From Amorphus orientalis (GTDB lineage Bacteria; Pseudomonadota; Alphaproteobacteria; Rhizobiales; Amorphaceae), in assembly GCF_030814015.1 (NCBI RefSeq), contig NZ_JAUSUL010000001.1:772001-836000 (forward strand): a stretch of DNA of 64,000 nt, read 5' to 3'. Each line of letters begins with the position of its first letter. Position 1 is the first letter of the stretch. Positions 26,838 through 35,671 of the stretch are shown one piece after another. The position numbers were made by a program, and so were the translations under genes. Below the pieces are notes generated by a model, which was not told the origin of the DNA, made no database searches, and saw nothing but the letters and a program-made list of their open reading frames with translations.

Positions 26838-29753
26838 CTACTCCGGGAGCCGCCCGGTGGTCTCCGAGGGATCGGTCAGCGGGCCGTCGGATGTCGGGAA
26901 AGAGAAGTCGGCCCCGATCACCTCATTGCTCGGCCCCGCGTCGCTCGGCCCCTCGTCGACCGGACCGTCGTCCGATCCGGCCGAACCGTTCCCGACATGG
27001 GCCTCCGGGGGAGCGCCGAACGTGATCACGAACTCGGAGTCCTCGCCCACGTCGACCTGCATGTGGTCGATGTCGTCCTCGTCGGTCATCCGGTTCAGGA
27101 TCTCGGTCGCGATCGCCGGGCGCAGCGTCCGGTTGACAATGTGGTCGATGTTGCGGGCACCGGTCTCGACCTCGGTGCAGCGCGCCGCGATCAGGTTCAC
27201 CACAGCGTCGGAGTAGGTGAGGTCGATCTTCTGGCTCTCGCGCAGCTGACGCACCAGCTTGTTCAGCTTGAGCCGGACGATGCCGGCCAGCGGCGAACCC
27301 ACCAGCGGATAGAACGGCACGATCTGCATGCGGGCGAGCAGCGCCGGCTTGAAGTGGCGCGACAGTTCCGGCCGGATCGCCTCGACCAACTGGTCGACCG
27401 ACGGCTTTTCGTCGGCGAGCCCCATCTGGGTGAGGGTGTCGGTCGCGAGGTTCGACGTCAGGATCACGATGGTGTTCTTGAAGTCGATGACGCGGCCTTC
27501 GCCGTCCGACAGGGTGCCCTTGTCGAACACCTGATAGAACAAGTTCATCACCTCCAGATCGGCCTTCTCGACCTCGTCGAGGAGAACGACGGAGTAGGGG
27601 CGCTGGCGCACAGCCTCGGTGAGAATGCCGCCTTCGCCGTAGCCGACATAGCCGGGAGGCGAGCCGACCAGCTTGGACAGCGTGTGCTTTTCCTGGAACT
27701 CCGACATGTTGATGGAGGTCAGGAAGCGGTCGCCACCGAACAGCGTCTCGGCCACGGCGGTGGCGAGTTCAGTCTTGCCGACGCCGGACGGGCCGACGAA
27801 GAGGAACACGCCCATCGGCTGGGTCGGGCTGTTGAGGCCGGCCTTGGCCGCCCGCACCCCCTCGTCGATCGCCAGGATCGCCTGATCCTGGCCGATGACG
27901 CGCTCCTTGAGCCGGTTCGACAGCGCCAGCACCGCAGCGGACTCGTCGCGCACCATCCGCCCGACCGGGATGCCGGTCCAGTCGGAGATCACCTGCCCGA
28001 CGGCGTCCGGCGAGACTTCGTAGGTGAGCAGCGGGTCGTGGCCCTGGACCTTGGCCAGTTCGGCGACCTTCTGCTTCAGGGCGTCAATCGCCTCGCGCTT
28101 CTCGTCGGCATCCATTTCGGAGGTGCCGTCTGGCGCGGCAGCAGGCTCGACGGCACCGTCGGCCGTCTTTTCCTGCTGCTTGATCTCCGCTTCCGCCTCC
28201 TCGACCGATCCGCCGATGCCGAGCTTCTGGCGGAGGGCCAGGATTTCCTCGATCAGGCCGCGCTCGGTCTCCCAGCGCGCGCCCAGGCTGACGGCCTCGG
28301 CCTTCAGCTTTTCGATCTCGGCCTCGAGCTCCGGGATCAGGTCGGACTCGGTGCCGATATAGGACGCCTCGTCGCGGCGGACGGCGGAAAGCGCGCGGTC
28401 GAGCTCCTCGATCCGACGCTCGGTGCCGTCGAGGCGCGCCGGCTTGGAGGAGATCGAGAGCTTCACCCGGGCGGACGCGGTGTCGAGCACGTCGACGGCC
28501 TTGTCGGGCAGCTGGCGGCCGGAAAGATAGCGCGCGGAGAGCTTGGCCGCGGCCACCACTGCATCGTCGCGGATGTAGACGCCGTGGCTCTTCTCGTAGA
28601 GGCCGCGCAGGCCGCGGATGATGGTGACGGCCTGGTCCGGGGTTGGTTCGTCGAGCTTGACCAGCTGGAAGCGGCGGGCGAGCGCGGCGTCCTTCTCGAA
28701 ATACTTCTTGTATTCGCTCCAGGTGGTGGCGGCGATCGTCTTCAGCTCGCCACGCGCGAGCGCCGGCTTGAGCAGGTTGGCCGCGTCGCTGCCGCCGGCC
28801 GATCCACCCGCGCCGATCATCATGTGGGCTTCGTCGATGAACAGCACGATCGGCTTGGTGGAGGCCTTCACCTCGTCGATGATGCCCTTCAGTCGGTTCT
28901 CGAACTCGCCCTTCACGCCCGCGCCGGCCTGAAGCATGCCGAGGTCGAGGCCGACCAGCTCGACGCCCTGCAGGAAGGCGGGCACGTCGCCCTGGGCGAT
29001 CTTCAGCGCGAGACCTTCGACGACGGCGGTCTTGCCGACGCCGGGCTCGCCGACGCAGATCGGATTGTTCTTCCGGCGCCGGCCGAGGATGTCGATCATC
29101 TGCTGGATCTCGAGATCGCGGCAGAACACCGGATCGATCCGGCCCGAGCGCGCCTGCTCGGTGAAGTTGATGGTGAAGCGGCCGAGCGCGCTGTCTTCGG
29201 TGATGCCGGCGGCGGGCGCCGCACCGGTGCTGCCGTCCGCCTTGCCGGCCTCGCCGGGCTGGGTGGCGAAGGCGCCGGCCTGTTCCTCGGAAGCCTGGGT
29301 CAGTTCGCCGAACCGGCGCTTGGCCTCACGGGCGGAAATCTGTTCGATCAGCGAATACCAGTCCGCGCCGCCATAGCGGCCGGGGGTCTGGAGCAGCGCG
29401 ATCAGGAGCGCGCCGGAGCGGATCTCGCCGAGATTGAGCTCGACGGAGGAGATGATCCAGCCGTCGGTGAGCCATTCGATGAGGAGAGGAGAGAAGACGG
29501 GGCGGCCGGAATTGCCGCTGCGCAGGCCCTCGACGGTGCGCTGAAGGGCGCGCCGGAGATTGGCCGGGTCGATGTCGAACGCGCGCAGCATGGCCTGCAG
29601 GTCGCGGTTCTCGTCGTCGATCATGACCAACAGCAGATGGTCGATGGTGACTTCGTAGTGGCTGCTGGACACGCACAGTCCGGAAGCGGTCTCCAGGCTG
29701 CGCTTGGTGTACGGGTTCAGACGCGCAAAGAGCGCCTTGAGATCGGGCTGCAT
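26838..29753 (-). CDS. tssH: T6SS sheath-disassembly ATPase TssH/ClpV
   Basis: 971 aa AAA+ unfoldase that recycles contracted TssB/TssC sheath. N-domain at 1-150 with SSSHYEVTIDHLLL. AAA1 has Walker A GEPGVGKTAVVEG and Walker B VLFIDEAHMM; AAA2 has VGPSGVGKTELA and VVLLDEVEKA. The coiled middle domain carries an Ala/Pro/Asp insertion near 530. After the usual end there is an acidic Ser/Gly/Pro tail of about 55 residues. GGAGG precedes ATG 29751-29753. Transcribed after hcp in the leftward pair; separated from the core operon by the accessory island. Confidence 0.94.
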   Translation of the reverse strand: MQPDLKALFARLNPYTKRSLETASGLCVSSSHYEVTIDHLLLVMIDDENRDLQAMLRAFDIDPANLRRALQRTVEGLRSGNSGRPVFSPLLIEWLTDGWIISSVELNLGEIRSGALLIALLQTPGRYGGADWYSLIEQISAREAKRRFGELTQASEEQAGAFATQPGEAGKADGSTGAAPAAGITEDSALGRFTINFTEQARSGRIDPVFCRDLEIQQMIDILGRRRKNNPICVGEPGVGKTAVVEGLALKIAQGDVPAFLQGVELVGLDLGMLQAGAGVKGEFENRLKGIIDEVKASTKPIVLFIDEAHMMIGAGGSAGGSDAANLLKPALARGELKTIAATTWSEYKKYFEKDAALARRFQLVKLDEPTPDQAVTIIRGLRGLYEKSHGVYIRDDAVVAAAKLSARYLSGRQLPDKAVDVLDTASARVKLSISSKPARLDGTERRIEELDRALSAVRRDEASYIGTESDLIPELEAEIEKLKAEAVSLGARWETERGLIEEILALRQKLGIGGSVEEAEAEIKQQEKTADGAVEPAAAPDGTSEMDADEKREAIDALKQKVAELAKVQGHDPLLTYEVSPDAVGQVISDWTGIPVGRMVRDESAAVLALSNRLKERVIGQDQAILAIDEGVRAAKAGLNSPTQPMGVFLFVGPSGVGKTELATAVAETLFGGDRFLTSINMSEFQEKHTLSKLVGSPPGYVGYGEGGILTEAVRQRPYSVVLLDEVEKADLEVMNLFYQVFDKGTLSDGEGRVIDFKNTIVILTSNLATDTLTQMGLADEKPSVDQLVEAIRPELSRHFKPALLARMQIVPFYPLVGSPLAGIVRLKLNKLVRQLRESQKIDLTYSDAVVNLIAARCTEVETGARNIDHIVNRTLRPAIATEILNRMTDEDDIDHMQVDVGEDSEFVITFGAPPEAHVGNGSAGSDDGPVDEGPSDAGPSNEVIGADFSFPTSDGPLTDPSETTGRLPE

Positions 29754-29865
29754 ACTGGTCCTCCCCCGAGCAGGAACCGGATTTTACACGACTTTGCCGC
29801 CCGCACCATCCGGTGGCACGGGCGGCAGTTCGTTGATAGGGCCATTTCTGGCCTCTCGCCAGCGC

Positions 29866-30411
29866 TTAGCTGCTGGCGGTGTTCCGGGAGACGCTGGCCT
29901 GAACCGAAGCGGCCATGGCTTCGTGGTCGGCGGTCTCGAAGGAGAAGTTGATCACCAGGATCTCGTCGAGGTCGCGGACCGCGTCGCCCGAGCCCGACTT
30001 GGACTTCACCAGCTCGCTGGGCTCTTCACCGCACATCGACTTGAAGCCGGTGATGATGCCCTTCTTGTAGGTGTGCTTGAAGTGGTTCTCGTTGGTGCCG
30101 TCGCTCTTCTGGCGGTACCGCTCGATCACCACTTCGTCGAGGGTCTCGCCGTTGTCGAACATCGTGCGGACCGAAGCTTCCAGCGCCGTGCCGCCCTGGC
30201 ACGCAACTTCCACCGGGAAGTAGACCTTGGAACCGGTCGCCTGACCGGTCGTGCTGCGCTGGGTCTCGCCGCCCTCGTTGAACCAGGCGAGCGTCACCTT
30301 CTTCTCGTAGTTGGAAACGGCCAGGGTGCCGTCGCTGTCCGCGGTGTTTGCCTTCTGGCTGACTTCCCCAGACTTCGAACCCTTCATAGTCATGAAGTAA
30401 CGGTATTTCAT
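29866..30411 (-). CDS. hcp: probable T6SS tube protein Hcp (TssD)
   Basis: 181 aa, all-beta. It begins MKYRYFMTMKGSKSGEVSQ and has HFKHTYKKGIITGFKS and DEILVINFSFETADHE, matching the strand layout of Hcp proteins, though the similarity is modest. Position between clpV and vgrG, with no other hcp candidate in the window, supports the call. Hexameric rings of Hcp form the tube that carries the VgrG tip. GGAG lies eight bases before the ATG. The alternative is an Hcp-like accessory protein with the true hcp elsewhere. Confidence 0.68.
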   Translation of the reverse strand: MKYRYFMTMKGSKSGEVSQKANTADSDGTLAVSNYEKKVTLAWFNEGGETQRSTTGQATGSKVYFPVEVACQGGTALEASVRTMFDNGETLDEVVIERYRQKSDGTNENHFKHTYKKGIITGFKSMCGEEPSELVKSKSGSGDAVRDLDEILVINFSFETADHEAMAASVQASVSRNTASS

Positions 30412-30458
30412 TTTCTTTGCTCCATTCGACCACTATCGCCAGCGGGTGATTGGTAGTT

Positions 30459-30487
30459 AGTATAAGCCAACCCCCATGACAATGTGC
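30459..30487 (-). promoter_or_regulatory. possible hcp-clpV promoter
   Basis: On the minus strand TATACT (30459-30464) lies 47 bases before the hcp ATG and fits a -10 box. The sequence 17 bases upstream (GCACAT) is a poor -35. The 30412-30680 interval between divergent hcp and vgrG is clearly A+T-richer than the surrounding genes, as expected for a regulatory region. Confidence 0.3.
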
Positions 30488-30680
30488 CGACAATGCCTTC
30501 AATTCCTAAAATTTCTGCAATGTGGCTATCTTGGTCGCGCGGTAGATTACATAAGGATGGCAGCAAGGCGCAGGCATTCACGGAAGTTCCGCATATGTTC
30601 GCGACGCTGTGGGGCGGTAGTCCAGATTCCGGATCTTTAAGGTCAGTCTAATTAACCAGTCGACAAAGGTGGAGGTGGCG

Positions 30681-32240
30681 ATGGAAACCGGTGTCGTGAG
30701 CATGAATCTCGAGATAAAGGGGCAGGAGCTTCAGGATCTCGATATGGTCTCTTTCGAAGGCTGGGAAGAAATCTCCGAGCCTTACGTGTACATTGTGCGG
30801 TTTCTGACGACGACCGACACGACGACTAAGACGTTGACCGGCAAGCAGGTGACGTTCGACTACGAAGTGGCCGGTCTGCTCGAGCAGAACGAGCCCGCCT
30901 ATGTGCACGGCTACATTCACGGCCACCGCATCCTGGGTCTTTCGCTGGACCGCAAGTTCGTGACCGAGCTGGAGATCCGCCCGCGTCTCTACAAGCTTTC
31001 CCTGTCCGGACAGACGCAGGTCTTCGGCACGACCTCCAAAATAAAACTTCCCGACCTGGCCAAGTCGATCCTGTCGCCGAGCAGCTACAAGGAGGGGACG
31101 TCCACCCAGGGCGATTTCTCCGACGACCGCGAGATCGACTGCGACATGCCGGGGGACGTCGACCAGACCGAACGAAGCTTCATCGTTCAGTACCGCGAGA
31201 CCGATCTGCACTTCCTGTCGCGCATCATCGAGAACGAGGGCATCTTCTATTTCGTCTCCAACGACAAGTCGAAGGAGACGGTCCAGTTCGGCGACAAGAA
31301 CCACATCTTCAAGAAGATCGGCGGCAAGGTGCCCTACATCCCGCAGCACCTGGTCAATGCTGCCCCGGTCGAAGAACACGTCCGCACGGTTCACATGCGC
31401 GCGGAGATCGCGCCCAAGAAGATGTACGTGCGCGACTACAACCCGAACGAAGCCAGCCGGCGCGGGCAGTATCTGCGCAATCATGCCGTCGACAGCAACG
31501 GCAGCGGCGCGATGGTGTCCTACTACGAGCACTACACCTCGACCTCGGACGGCGATCGCTACGCCAAGATCCGGGCGGAGGAGAAGATCGCCTGGCAGCG
31601 GGTCTTCGAGTGCGAGACCAACTCCACGCGGCTGCGGCCGGGCTATCTGTTCACCATGGACACCGACGAGACCAAGCTGAACGGTCTCAACCAGCGCTAT
31701 CTCGTCGCCGGGTGCCATGTCCGCTATTCCAAGGGACTCGACAGCGTCTGGGTGGAGGACGGGCATCCGTTCAAGAACGAGATCGTCTGCATCGCGCTGC
31801 CGAGCGACGCCACCTGGACCTTCCGCCCGAAGCGCCGGGCCGAGAAGCCGAAGGTCGCCGGCCTGATCCGGGCGCTGGTGGACAACGACGCCGGCGGACA
31901 GGAGGCCAAGCTCGACGACAACGGGACCTACAAGATCCGCCTGGTCGAGGAGGAGAGCACGGAGAGCCGGCTGCCGTCGGGCAAGGCGAGCGCGAACGTC
32001 CGCCATGCGCTGCCCTATGGCGGCGGCCAGGACACCGGCTTCCAGTTCCCGCTCTACAAGGGGACCGAGGTGATCCTGGCGTGCATCGAGGGCGATCCGG
32101 ACCTGCCGGTGATCGTCGGCACGGTCGCCAACTCCGACAACAAGACCGTGCTGGACGGGATCGACAAGGCGCTCAACAAGAACAAGACGAACCGTATCCG
32201 CACCCGGTCGGGCATCACCATCGAGCTCATCGACGGGTAA
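30681..32240 (+). CDS. vgrG: T6SS spike protein VgrG (TssI), short form
   Basis: 519 aa. The N-terminal gp27-like part has YVYIVRFLTTTD and ERSFIVQYRETDLHFLSRI then ENEGIFYF, a VgrG signature. The gp5 OB-fold follows, with GLIRALVDNDAGGQE, RHALPYGGGQDTGFQFPLYK and PVIVGTVAN. The protein ends at NRIRTRSGITIELIDG, exactly where most VgrGs continue into the long trimeric beta-prism. It therefore has a docking platform but little or no needle and no C-terminal effector domain. ATG 30681 has GGAGG five bases upstream. Faces away from hcp-clpV. Confidence 0.94.
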   Translation: METGVVSMNLEIKGQELQDLDMVSFEGWEEISEPYVYIVRFLTTTDTTTKTLTGKQVTFDYEVAGLLEQNEPAYVHGYIHGHRILGLSLDRKFVTELEIRPRLYKLSLSGQTQVFGTTSKIKLPDLAKSILSPSSYKEGTSTQGDFSDDREIDCDMPGDVDQTERSFIVQYRETDLHFLSRIIENEGIFYFVSNDKSKETVQFGDKNHIFKKIGGKVPYIPQHLVNAAPVEEHVRTVHMRAEIAPKKMYVRDYNPNEASRRGQYLRNHAVDSNGSGAMVSYYEHYTSTSDGDRYAKIRAEEKIAWQRVFECETNSTRLRPGYLFTMDTDETKLNGLNQRYLVAGCHVRYSKGLDSVWVEDGHPFKNEIVCIALPSDATWTFRPKRRAEKPKVAGLIRALVDNDAGGQEAKLDDNGTYKIRLVEEESTESRLPSGKASANVRHALPYGGGQDTGFQFPLYKGTEVILACIEGDPDLPVIVGTVANSDNKTVLDGIDKALNKNKTNRIRTRSGITIELIDG

Positions 32241-32261
32241 GATCCGGCGGATCGCTCGGAC

Positions 32262-32336
32262 CGGGGAAGCGGTTTCCCCGTCGCCGGGAAAGGCTTTAGA
32301 AAAACGCCGCGTCCGGATGGCATCATCCGGGCGCGG
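32262..32336 (+). terminator. double hairpin downstream of vgrG
   Basis: The first stem is CGGGGAA/TTCCCCG at 32262-32268 and 32274-32280. The second is a 13-pair stem with one G-T wobble, 32307-32319 with 32324-32336, preceded by AGAAAAAC and followed by GTTTC. Placed 20-95 bases after the vgrG stop; likely ends vgrG transcription. The short T-run makes it imperfect. Confidence 0.55.
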
Positions 32337-32425
32337 TTTCGTCCCGGCCCGCCGGTGACGAACGAGACGGTCTGACCGGGCGCCGGGCCGGCGTCGGCGG
32401 ACACGAGGATGAGAGGGCGTTGGGA

Positions 32426-32788
32426 ATGGTGCAGAGCATCTGGCATCCGCCGGGGGAGGAAACCGATGCGTTCACCGCAGCGGTGCTGGACGCGGTCCGG
32501 ATGCGGCTTCCGGCCCATTTCGGGACCCAGTCCCTGGAGCCGCTGCAGCTCGGCGAAGAGCGCAGCGTGCTGCCCGACGGAACGCCGGTCGTCATTGTGG
32601 CGGTCGCCCAGTATTCCCAGGGGGACGAGTGGTACGGACGGCCGGTGCTGCGGTTCGACCTGGCCGGACACGCCGCCCGCAGGGAGGTGGCCCGCCGGTT
32701 CACCGGACATGCGCTCGTCGACACGGAGACCAAGGCGTTCCTGGAACTCGATGTCCAGTTCACGACCGAAGCCGAAGTCCGCCGATAG
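32426..32788 (+). CDS. hypothetical protein following vgrG
   Basis: 120 aa, acidic, not recognised. It reads as a compact alpha/beta domain: EETDAFTAAVLDAVRMRLP helix, then GTPVVIVAVAQY and FDLAGHAARREVARRF. No signal peptide or membrane segment. ATG 32426 is preceded by GAGAGGG at eight bases. It lies immediately after the VgrG terminator and converges with the TPR gene. Genes in this place are often T6SS adaptors, effectors or immunity proteins, but there is no motif to choose between these. Confidence 0.6.
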   Translation: MVQSIWHPPGEETDAFTAAVLDAVRMRLPAHFGTQSLEPLQLGEERSVLPDGTPVVIVAVAQYSQGDEWYGRPVLRFDLAGHAARREVARRFTGHALVDTETKAFLELDVQFTTEAEVRR

Positions 32789-32805
32789 GGCACGTCCCGT
32801 TCGGA

Positions 32806-32828
32806 CCGTTTCGGTCTGACCGAAACGG
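32806..32828. terminator. perfect hairpin between convergent genes
   Basis: CCGTTTCGGTC and its exact reverse complement flank a single T, giving a very tight 23-base palindrome. It lies between the end of the 120-aa gene and the stop of the leftward TPR gene, and works in either direction as a bidirectional transcription stop or barrier. No long T-run. Confidence 0.55.
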
Positions 32829-32861
32829 ACGTGTGCAAGCTATCGAGGGTGGCCCCATTGT

Positions 32862-34739
32862 CTATTGCTTGGATTCTTCCATCCGGACCGGATCTCGATC
32901 CGGTGAGGCCCCGGTTGCCGCTGCCTCGGCGATGACGTCTTCGAGCGTGGCGCGGGCCATGGCGATCACCTCCGCCCGTTTCTGACCCGGAGAGAACTCC
33001 ACCAGCCGGATCGACGGATACCAGACCGCCCGATCCCCCCCTTCGGCCTTGCGCCAGTACCAGAACTGGCCGCCCGGGACGATCGCCACGCCGGGAATGC
33101 CGAGCGCGCCGGCGATGTGCACCGGAAGCCCGTCTCCGCCGATCACGGCATCGAGGGCGGAGACGGCGGCGACCGCGCCGTCGAGGCCCTGGATGTGCAG
33201 CCCGCCGTCGATCGCCTCGGGCATGGTGGCCAACTGGGACCGGTACTGGTCCCAGACCAGCGAGACGGGCGTGGCCGAAAGACAGTCGAACACGTGCCGG
33301 AACGCCGTCAGATCCAGGCCGGGCGGGAACGCCGACCAGGCGAAGCCGATGCGCGGCGCCGGCATCTCGGAGACCGCCTGGGCCCACATCGCCGCGGTGC
33401 TCTCGGCGGCGACCAGACATTGGGGCGCCGCGATCATCTCCGCCTCTGAAATACCGGCCCGGGCCGGCAATGCGAGCAGGGGCAGGTCCTCCGGTTCATC
33501 AGAGCCCGGTTCCGCAGCCGGGTTGGACCCGGTTCCGTCCTGCGGCGCGGGCGCGGGCGCGCCGTGCCGGACCCGCCCGGCGAGCGCCGCCAGCCATTCG
33601 GGGGCGGCGATGGTGATCTCGTGGCCCCGGCTCTGGGCAAGGGGTATGGCCCGCAGAAGGGGCACGGTTTCCAGAACGCCGATCGTGTCGTCCAGGCGGA
33701 CGCGGAGCCGGGCGGGGCCCTGCAGGGGTTCCTCCGAGGACAGAGCCGGCCAGATCTCGTCCGACCGGCCAAGCCCGATGAGGCTGTGGCGCTCCACCGT
33801 CCGGGCGAGCAGCGACTGCGGGGCGCGGCGCAGACACTCGCGGGCCGCCGTCAGCGCCTGCTCCCGCCGTCCGGCCCGGTGGAGGAGCTGGCTCATGGTT
33901 TCCAGGAGCACCGGGTCGTCGCGGTTGTCGCGCAGCTGCTTGACGATTCCCGCCAGCGCGTCGTCGGTCTGGCCGGCGGCGAGCCGGAGCGAGGCGAGGC
34001 GGCCGTGCAGATCGGGCAGGCGCGGGTGGAGGACCAGCATCCGTTCAATGAGGCCGATGCCGCGCTCCGTGTGTCCCGTCGCCTCCAGCGCCCCGGCCAG
34101 AAGGGAGGCGAAGGCGGGATTCAGCGGTTCCAGCGCGTGCGCGCGCTCGGCATGATCCAGCGCATCCTTCGGACGGCCGGATCCGGCGTAGATCGTCGAC
34201 AGGTTGGCATGGGCTTCCGCGGTGTCGGGTTTCACCTCGAGCGCCTTGCGGTAGCTGGCGATCGCCTTCGCCAGATCGCCCCGCATCATGTGCGCGCCAC
34301 CGAGCGCGACCAGCACCTCCGGCCGGTCCGGATGGACCTGGTAGGCGGTCTCGATATGCTCCACGGCGTCGTCGAGCCTGCCGGTGGAAATCAGCATTTC
34401 CGCAAGGCCGATGCGCGCCTCGACCCGGTCGGGCGCCGCCGTGACGGCTGCCTCCAGACAGGTCAGGGCGTAGTCGCTCTCATCGCGCAACCGGTAGACG
34501 ACGGCCAGGTTCTCGTAGTTGACCGGGTTGCCGGGGTCGAGGGAGGTGGCCCGGCCGATGACCTCGAACGCCTCGTCGACGGCTCCCCGGCGCAGCAGCA
34601 CCCCGCCGAGACCGGACACGGCGGCAGTGTTCTGGGGCTCGGTCGTGAGGACGTCCCGGAACAGCGCTTCGGCTTCGTCGAGGCGGTGGCGCTCCACGTG
34701 ATCGGTCGCCGCCTTCAGGCGTTCGTCGGTCGTCAGCAT
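32862..34739 (-). CDS. TPR protein with C-terminal glycosyltransferase-like domain
   Basis: 625 aa. Residues 1 to about 330 are eight to nine tetratricopeptide repeats (for example PDRPEVLVALGGAHMMRGDL and PDTAEAHANLSTIYAGSGRP). The C-terminal half resembles the GT-B fold found after TPRs in bacterial OGT/GT9-like proteins: APRIGFAWSAFPPG and LDAVIGGDGLPVHIAGALG then VWYPSIRLVEFSPG. In typical relatives the loop reads VDTAVAHLAGALG; here it is GDGLPVHIAGALG. A Pro/Glu-rich insert sits near 400-430. Last gene of the leftward spike island. It could be an assembly scaffold or could glycosylate a spike or effector. Confidence 0.75.
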   Translation of the reverse strand: MLTTDERLKAATDHVERHRLDEAEALFRDVLTTEPQNTAAVSGLGGVLLRRGAVDEAFEVIGRATSLDPGNPVNYENLAVVYRLRDESDYALTCLEAAVTAAPDRVEARIGLAEMLISTGRLDDAVEHIETAYQVHPDRPEVLVALGGAHMMRGDLAKAIASYRKALEVKPDTAEAHANLSTIYAGSGRPKDALDHAERAHALEPLNPAFASLLAGALEATGHTERGIGLIERMLVLHPRLPDLHGRLASLRLAAGQTDDALAGIVKQLRDNRDDPVLLETMSQLLHRAGRREQALTAARECLRRAPQSLLARTVERHSLIGLGRSDEIWPALSSEEPLQGPARLRVRLDDTIGVLETVPLLRAIPLAQSRGHEITIAAPEWLAALAGRVRHGAPAPAPQDGTGSNPAAEPGSDEPEDLPLLALPARAGISEAEMIAAPQCLVAAESTAAMWAQAVSEMPAPRIGFAWSAFPPGLDLTAFRHVFDCLSATPVSLVWDQYRSQLATMPEAIDGGLHIQGLDGAVAAVSALDAVIGGDGLPVHIAGALGIPGVAIVPGGQFWYWRKAEGGDRAVWYPSIRLVEFSPGQKRAEVIAMARATLEDVIAEAAATGASPDRDPVRMEESKQ

Positions 34740-34944
34740 CGGTCCTGTCCTTCCGCCTCCGGCCGGGGCGAGGCCGCGGTGGCCGCGATCCCCCGGGGGA
34801 TGCGGAAATGGCTTCTGGCGTGTGAAATATCCGGCCGGGGCCGGGCCGCCGGACCGGGACTGGTTCGCATGGGACCCGTCAGGCCGGGCCGGCGGCGCGC
34901 CGGAGCGACGCAGCCATCGGCGACCCCCGCGGTCGGGCTTCCGG

Positions 34945-35616
34945 TCAGCCGACCGTCACGCGCTTGCCGTCCATCCGCAGATCCTCCGTGGCGACGAGCA
35001 CCGTCGAATAGGAGGCCTGGGTCATGACGCCGGAGACCTTCACCGACAGCGTTCCGATCATCTGGTTGTCGGTGTTGTCGACGATTTCCACCCGGTCGAG
35101 CGCCTTGGTGACGATGCGTTCCGACATGGTTTCCAGCGAGCGGGTGTTGGTCTGAATGCGGCCATAGACCTGCTGAAGCCCTTCGCCGACCATGGTCAGG
35201 GTCTTGGCGGTGAGTTCGGCCTTCGGCGCGGTGAGCGAAATCCCGCCGGCGCTGACGGCGTAGCTGCCTTCGGTTTCCACGGACACCTCCGAGCCGCGCA
35301 GGCGCAGCGGACCGTCCGGGTTCGACAGGGTGACCGCCTGACGCTCGGGATCCGGGCGGGAGAGGATGTGGAGGATCGTGCCGCGCCCTTCCTCCTCGAC
35401 CACGTAGAGCACGCGGTCGCCGGTCTGCGGCTCGACGAGGCAGCTGACGGCGCGGCGCGCCAGAACCGGGCCGTGCTCCGTCTCGAGACGGAAGCGCCGG
35501 TCGGCGACCTCGCCGACCTGGCCGGTGGCGAACTCCGACTGGCTGCGCGCCGCGGGCTCGCCGATCGTGGCTTCGGTCACTTCGGCGATGAGGGTGGTGC
35601 CGCTCTTGACTTGCAT
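34945..35616 (-). CDS. DUF3540 family T6SS accessory protein
   Basis: 223 aa matching DUF3540. An N-terminal OB-like segment (RRAVSCLVEPQTGDRVLYVV) is followed by beta-rich repeats (RLRGSEVSVETEGSYAVSAG, ISLTAPKAELTAKTLTM) and ends LVATEDLRMDGKRVTVG. Genes for DUF3540, DUF2169 and pentapeptide proteins are commonly found together near T6SS genes. The layout resembles a miniature gp5 domain plus beta-prism, so it may be a spike adaptor. Ends before the TPR gene and follows cassette gene A1 by 55 bases. Confidence 0.8.
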   Translation of the reverse strand: MQVKSGTTLIAEVTEATIGEPAARSQSEFATGQVGEVADRRFRLETEHGPVLARRAVSCLVEPQTGDRVLYVVEEEGRGTILHILSRPDPERQAVTLSNPDGPLRLRGSEVSVETEGSYAVSAGGISLTAPKAELTAKTLTMVGEGLQQVYGRIQTNTRSLETMSERIVTKALDRVEIVDNTDNQMIGTLSVKVSGVMTQASYSTVLVATEDLRMDGKRVTVG

Positions 35617-35671
35617 GGGGCCATTCTCCGACTGCGGACGGGGACCTTATGGCAGATTTTCGGGCCGACCG

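Noticed and set aside
26997-29951. Rightward open frame of 984 codons opposite clpV
   Set aside because: Antisense shadow; composition is that of complemented codons and clpV is clear on the minus strand.
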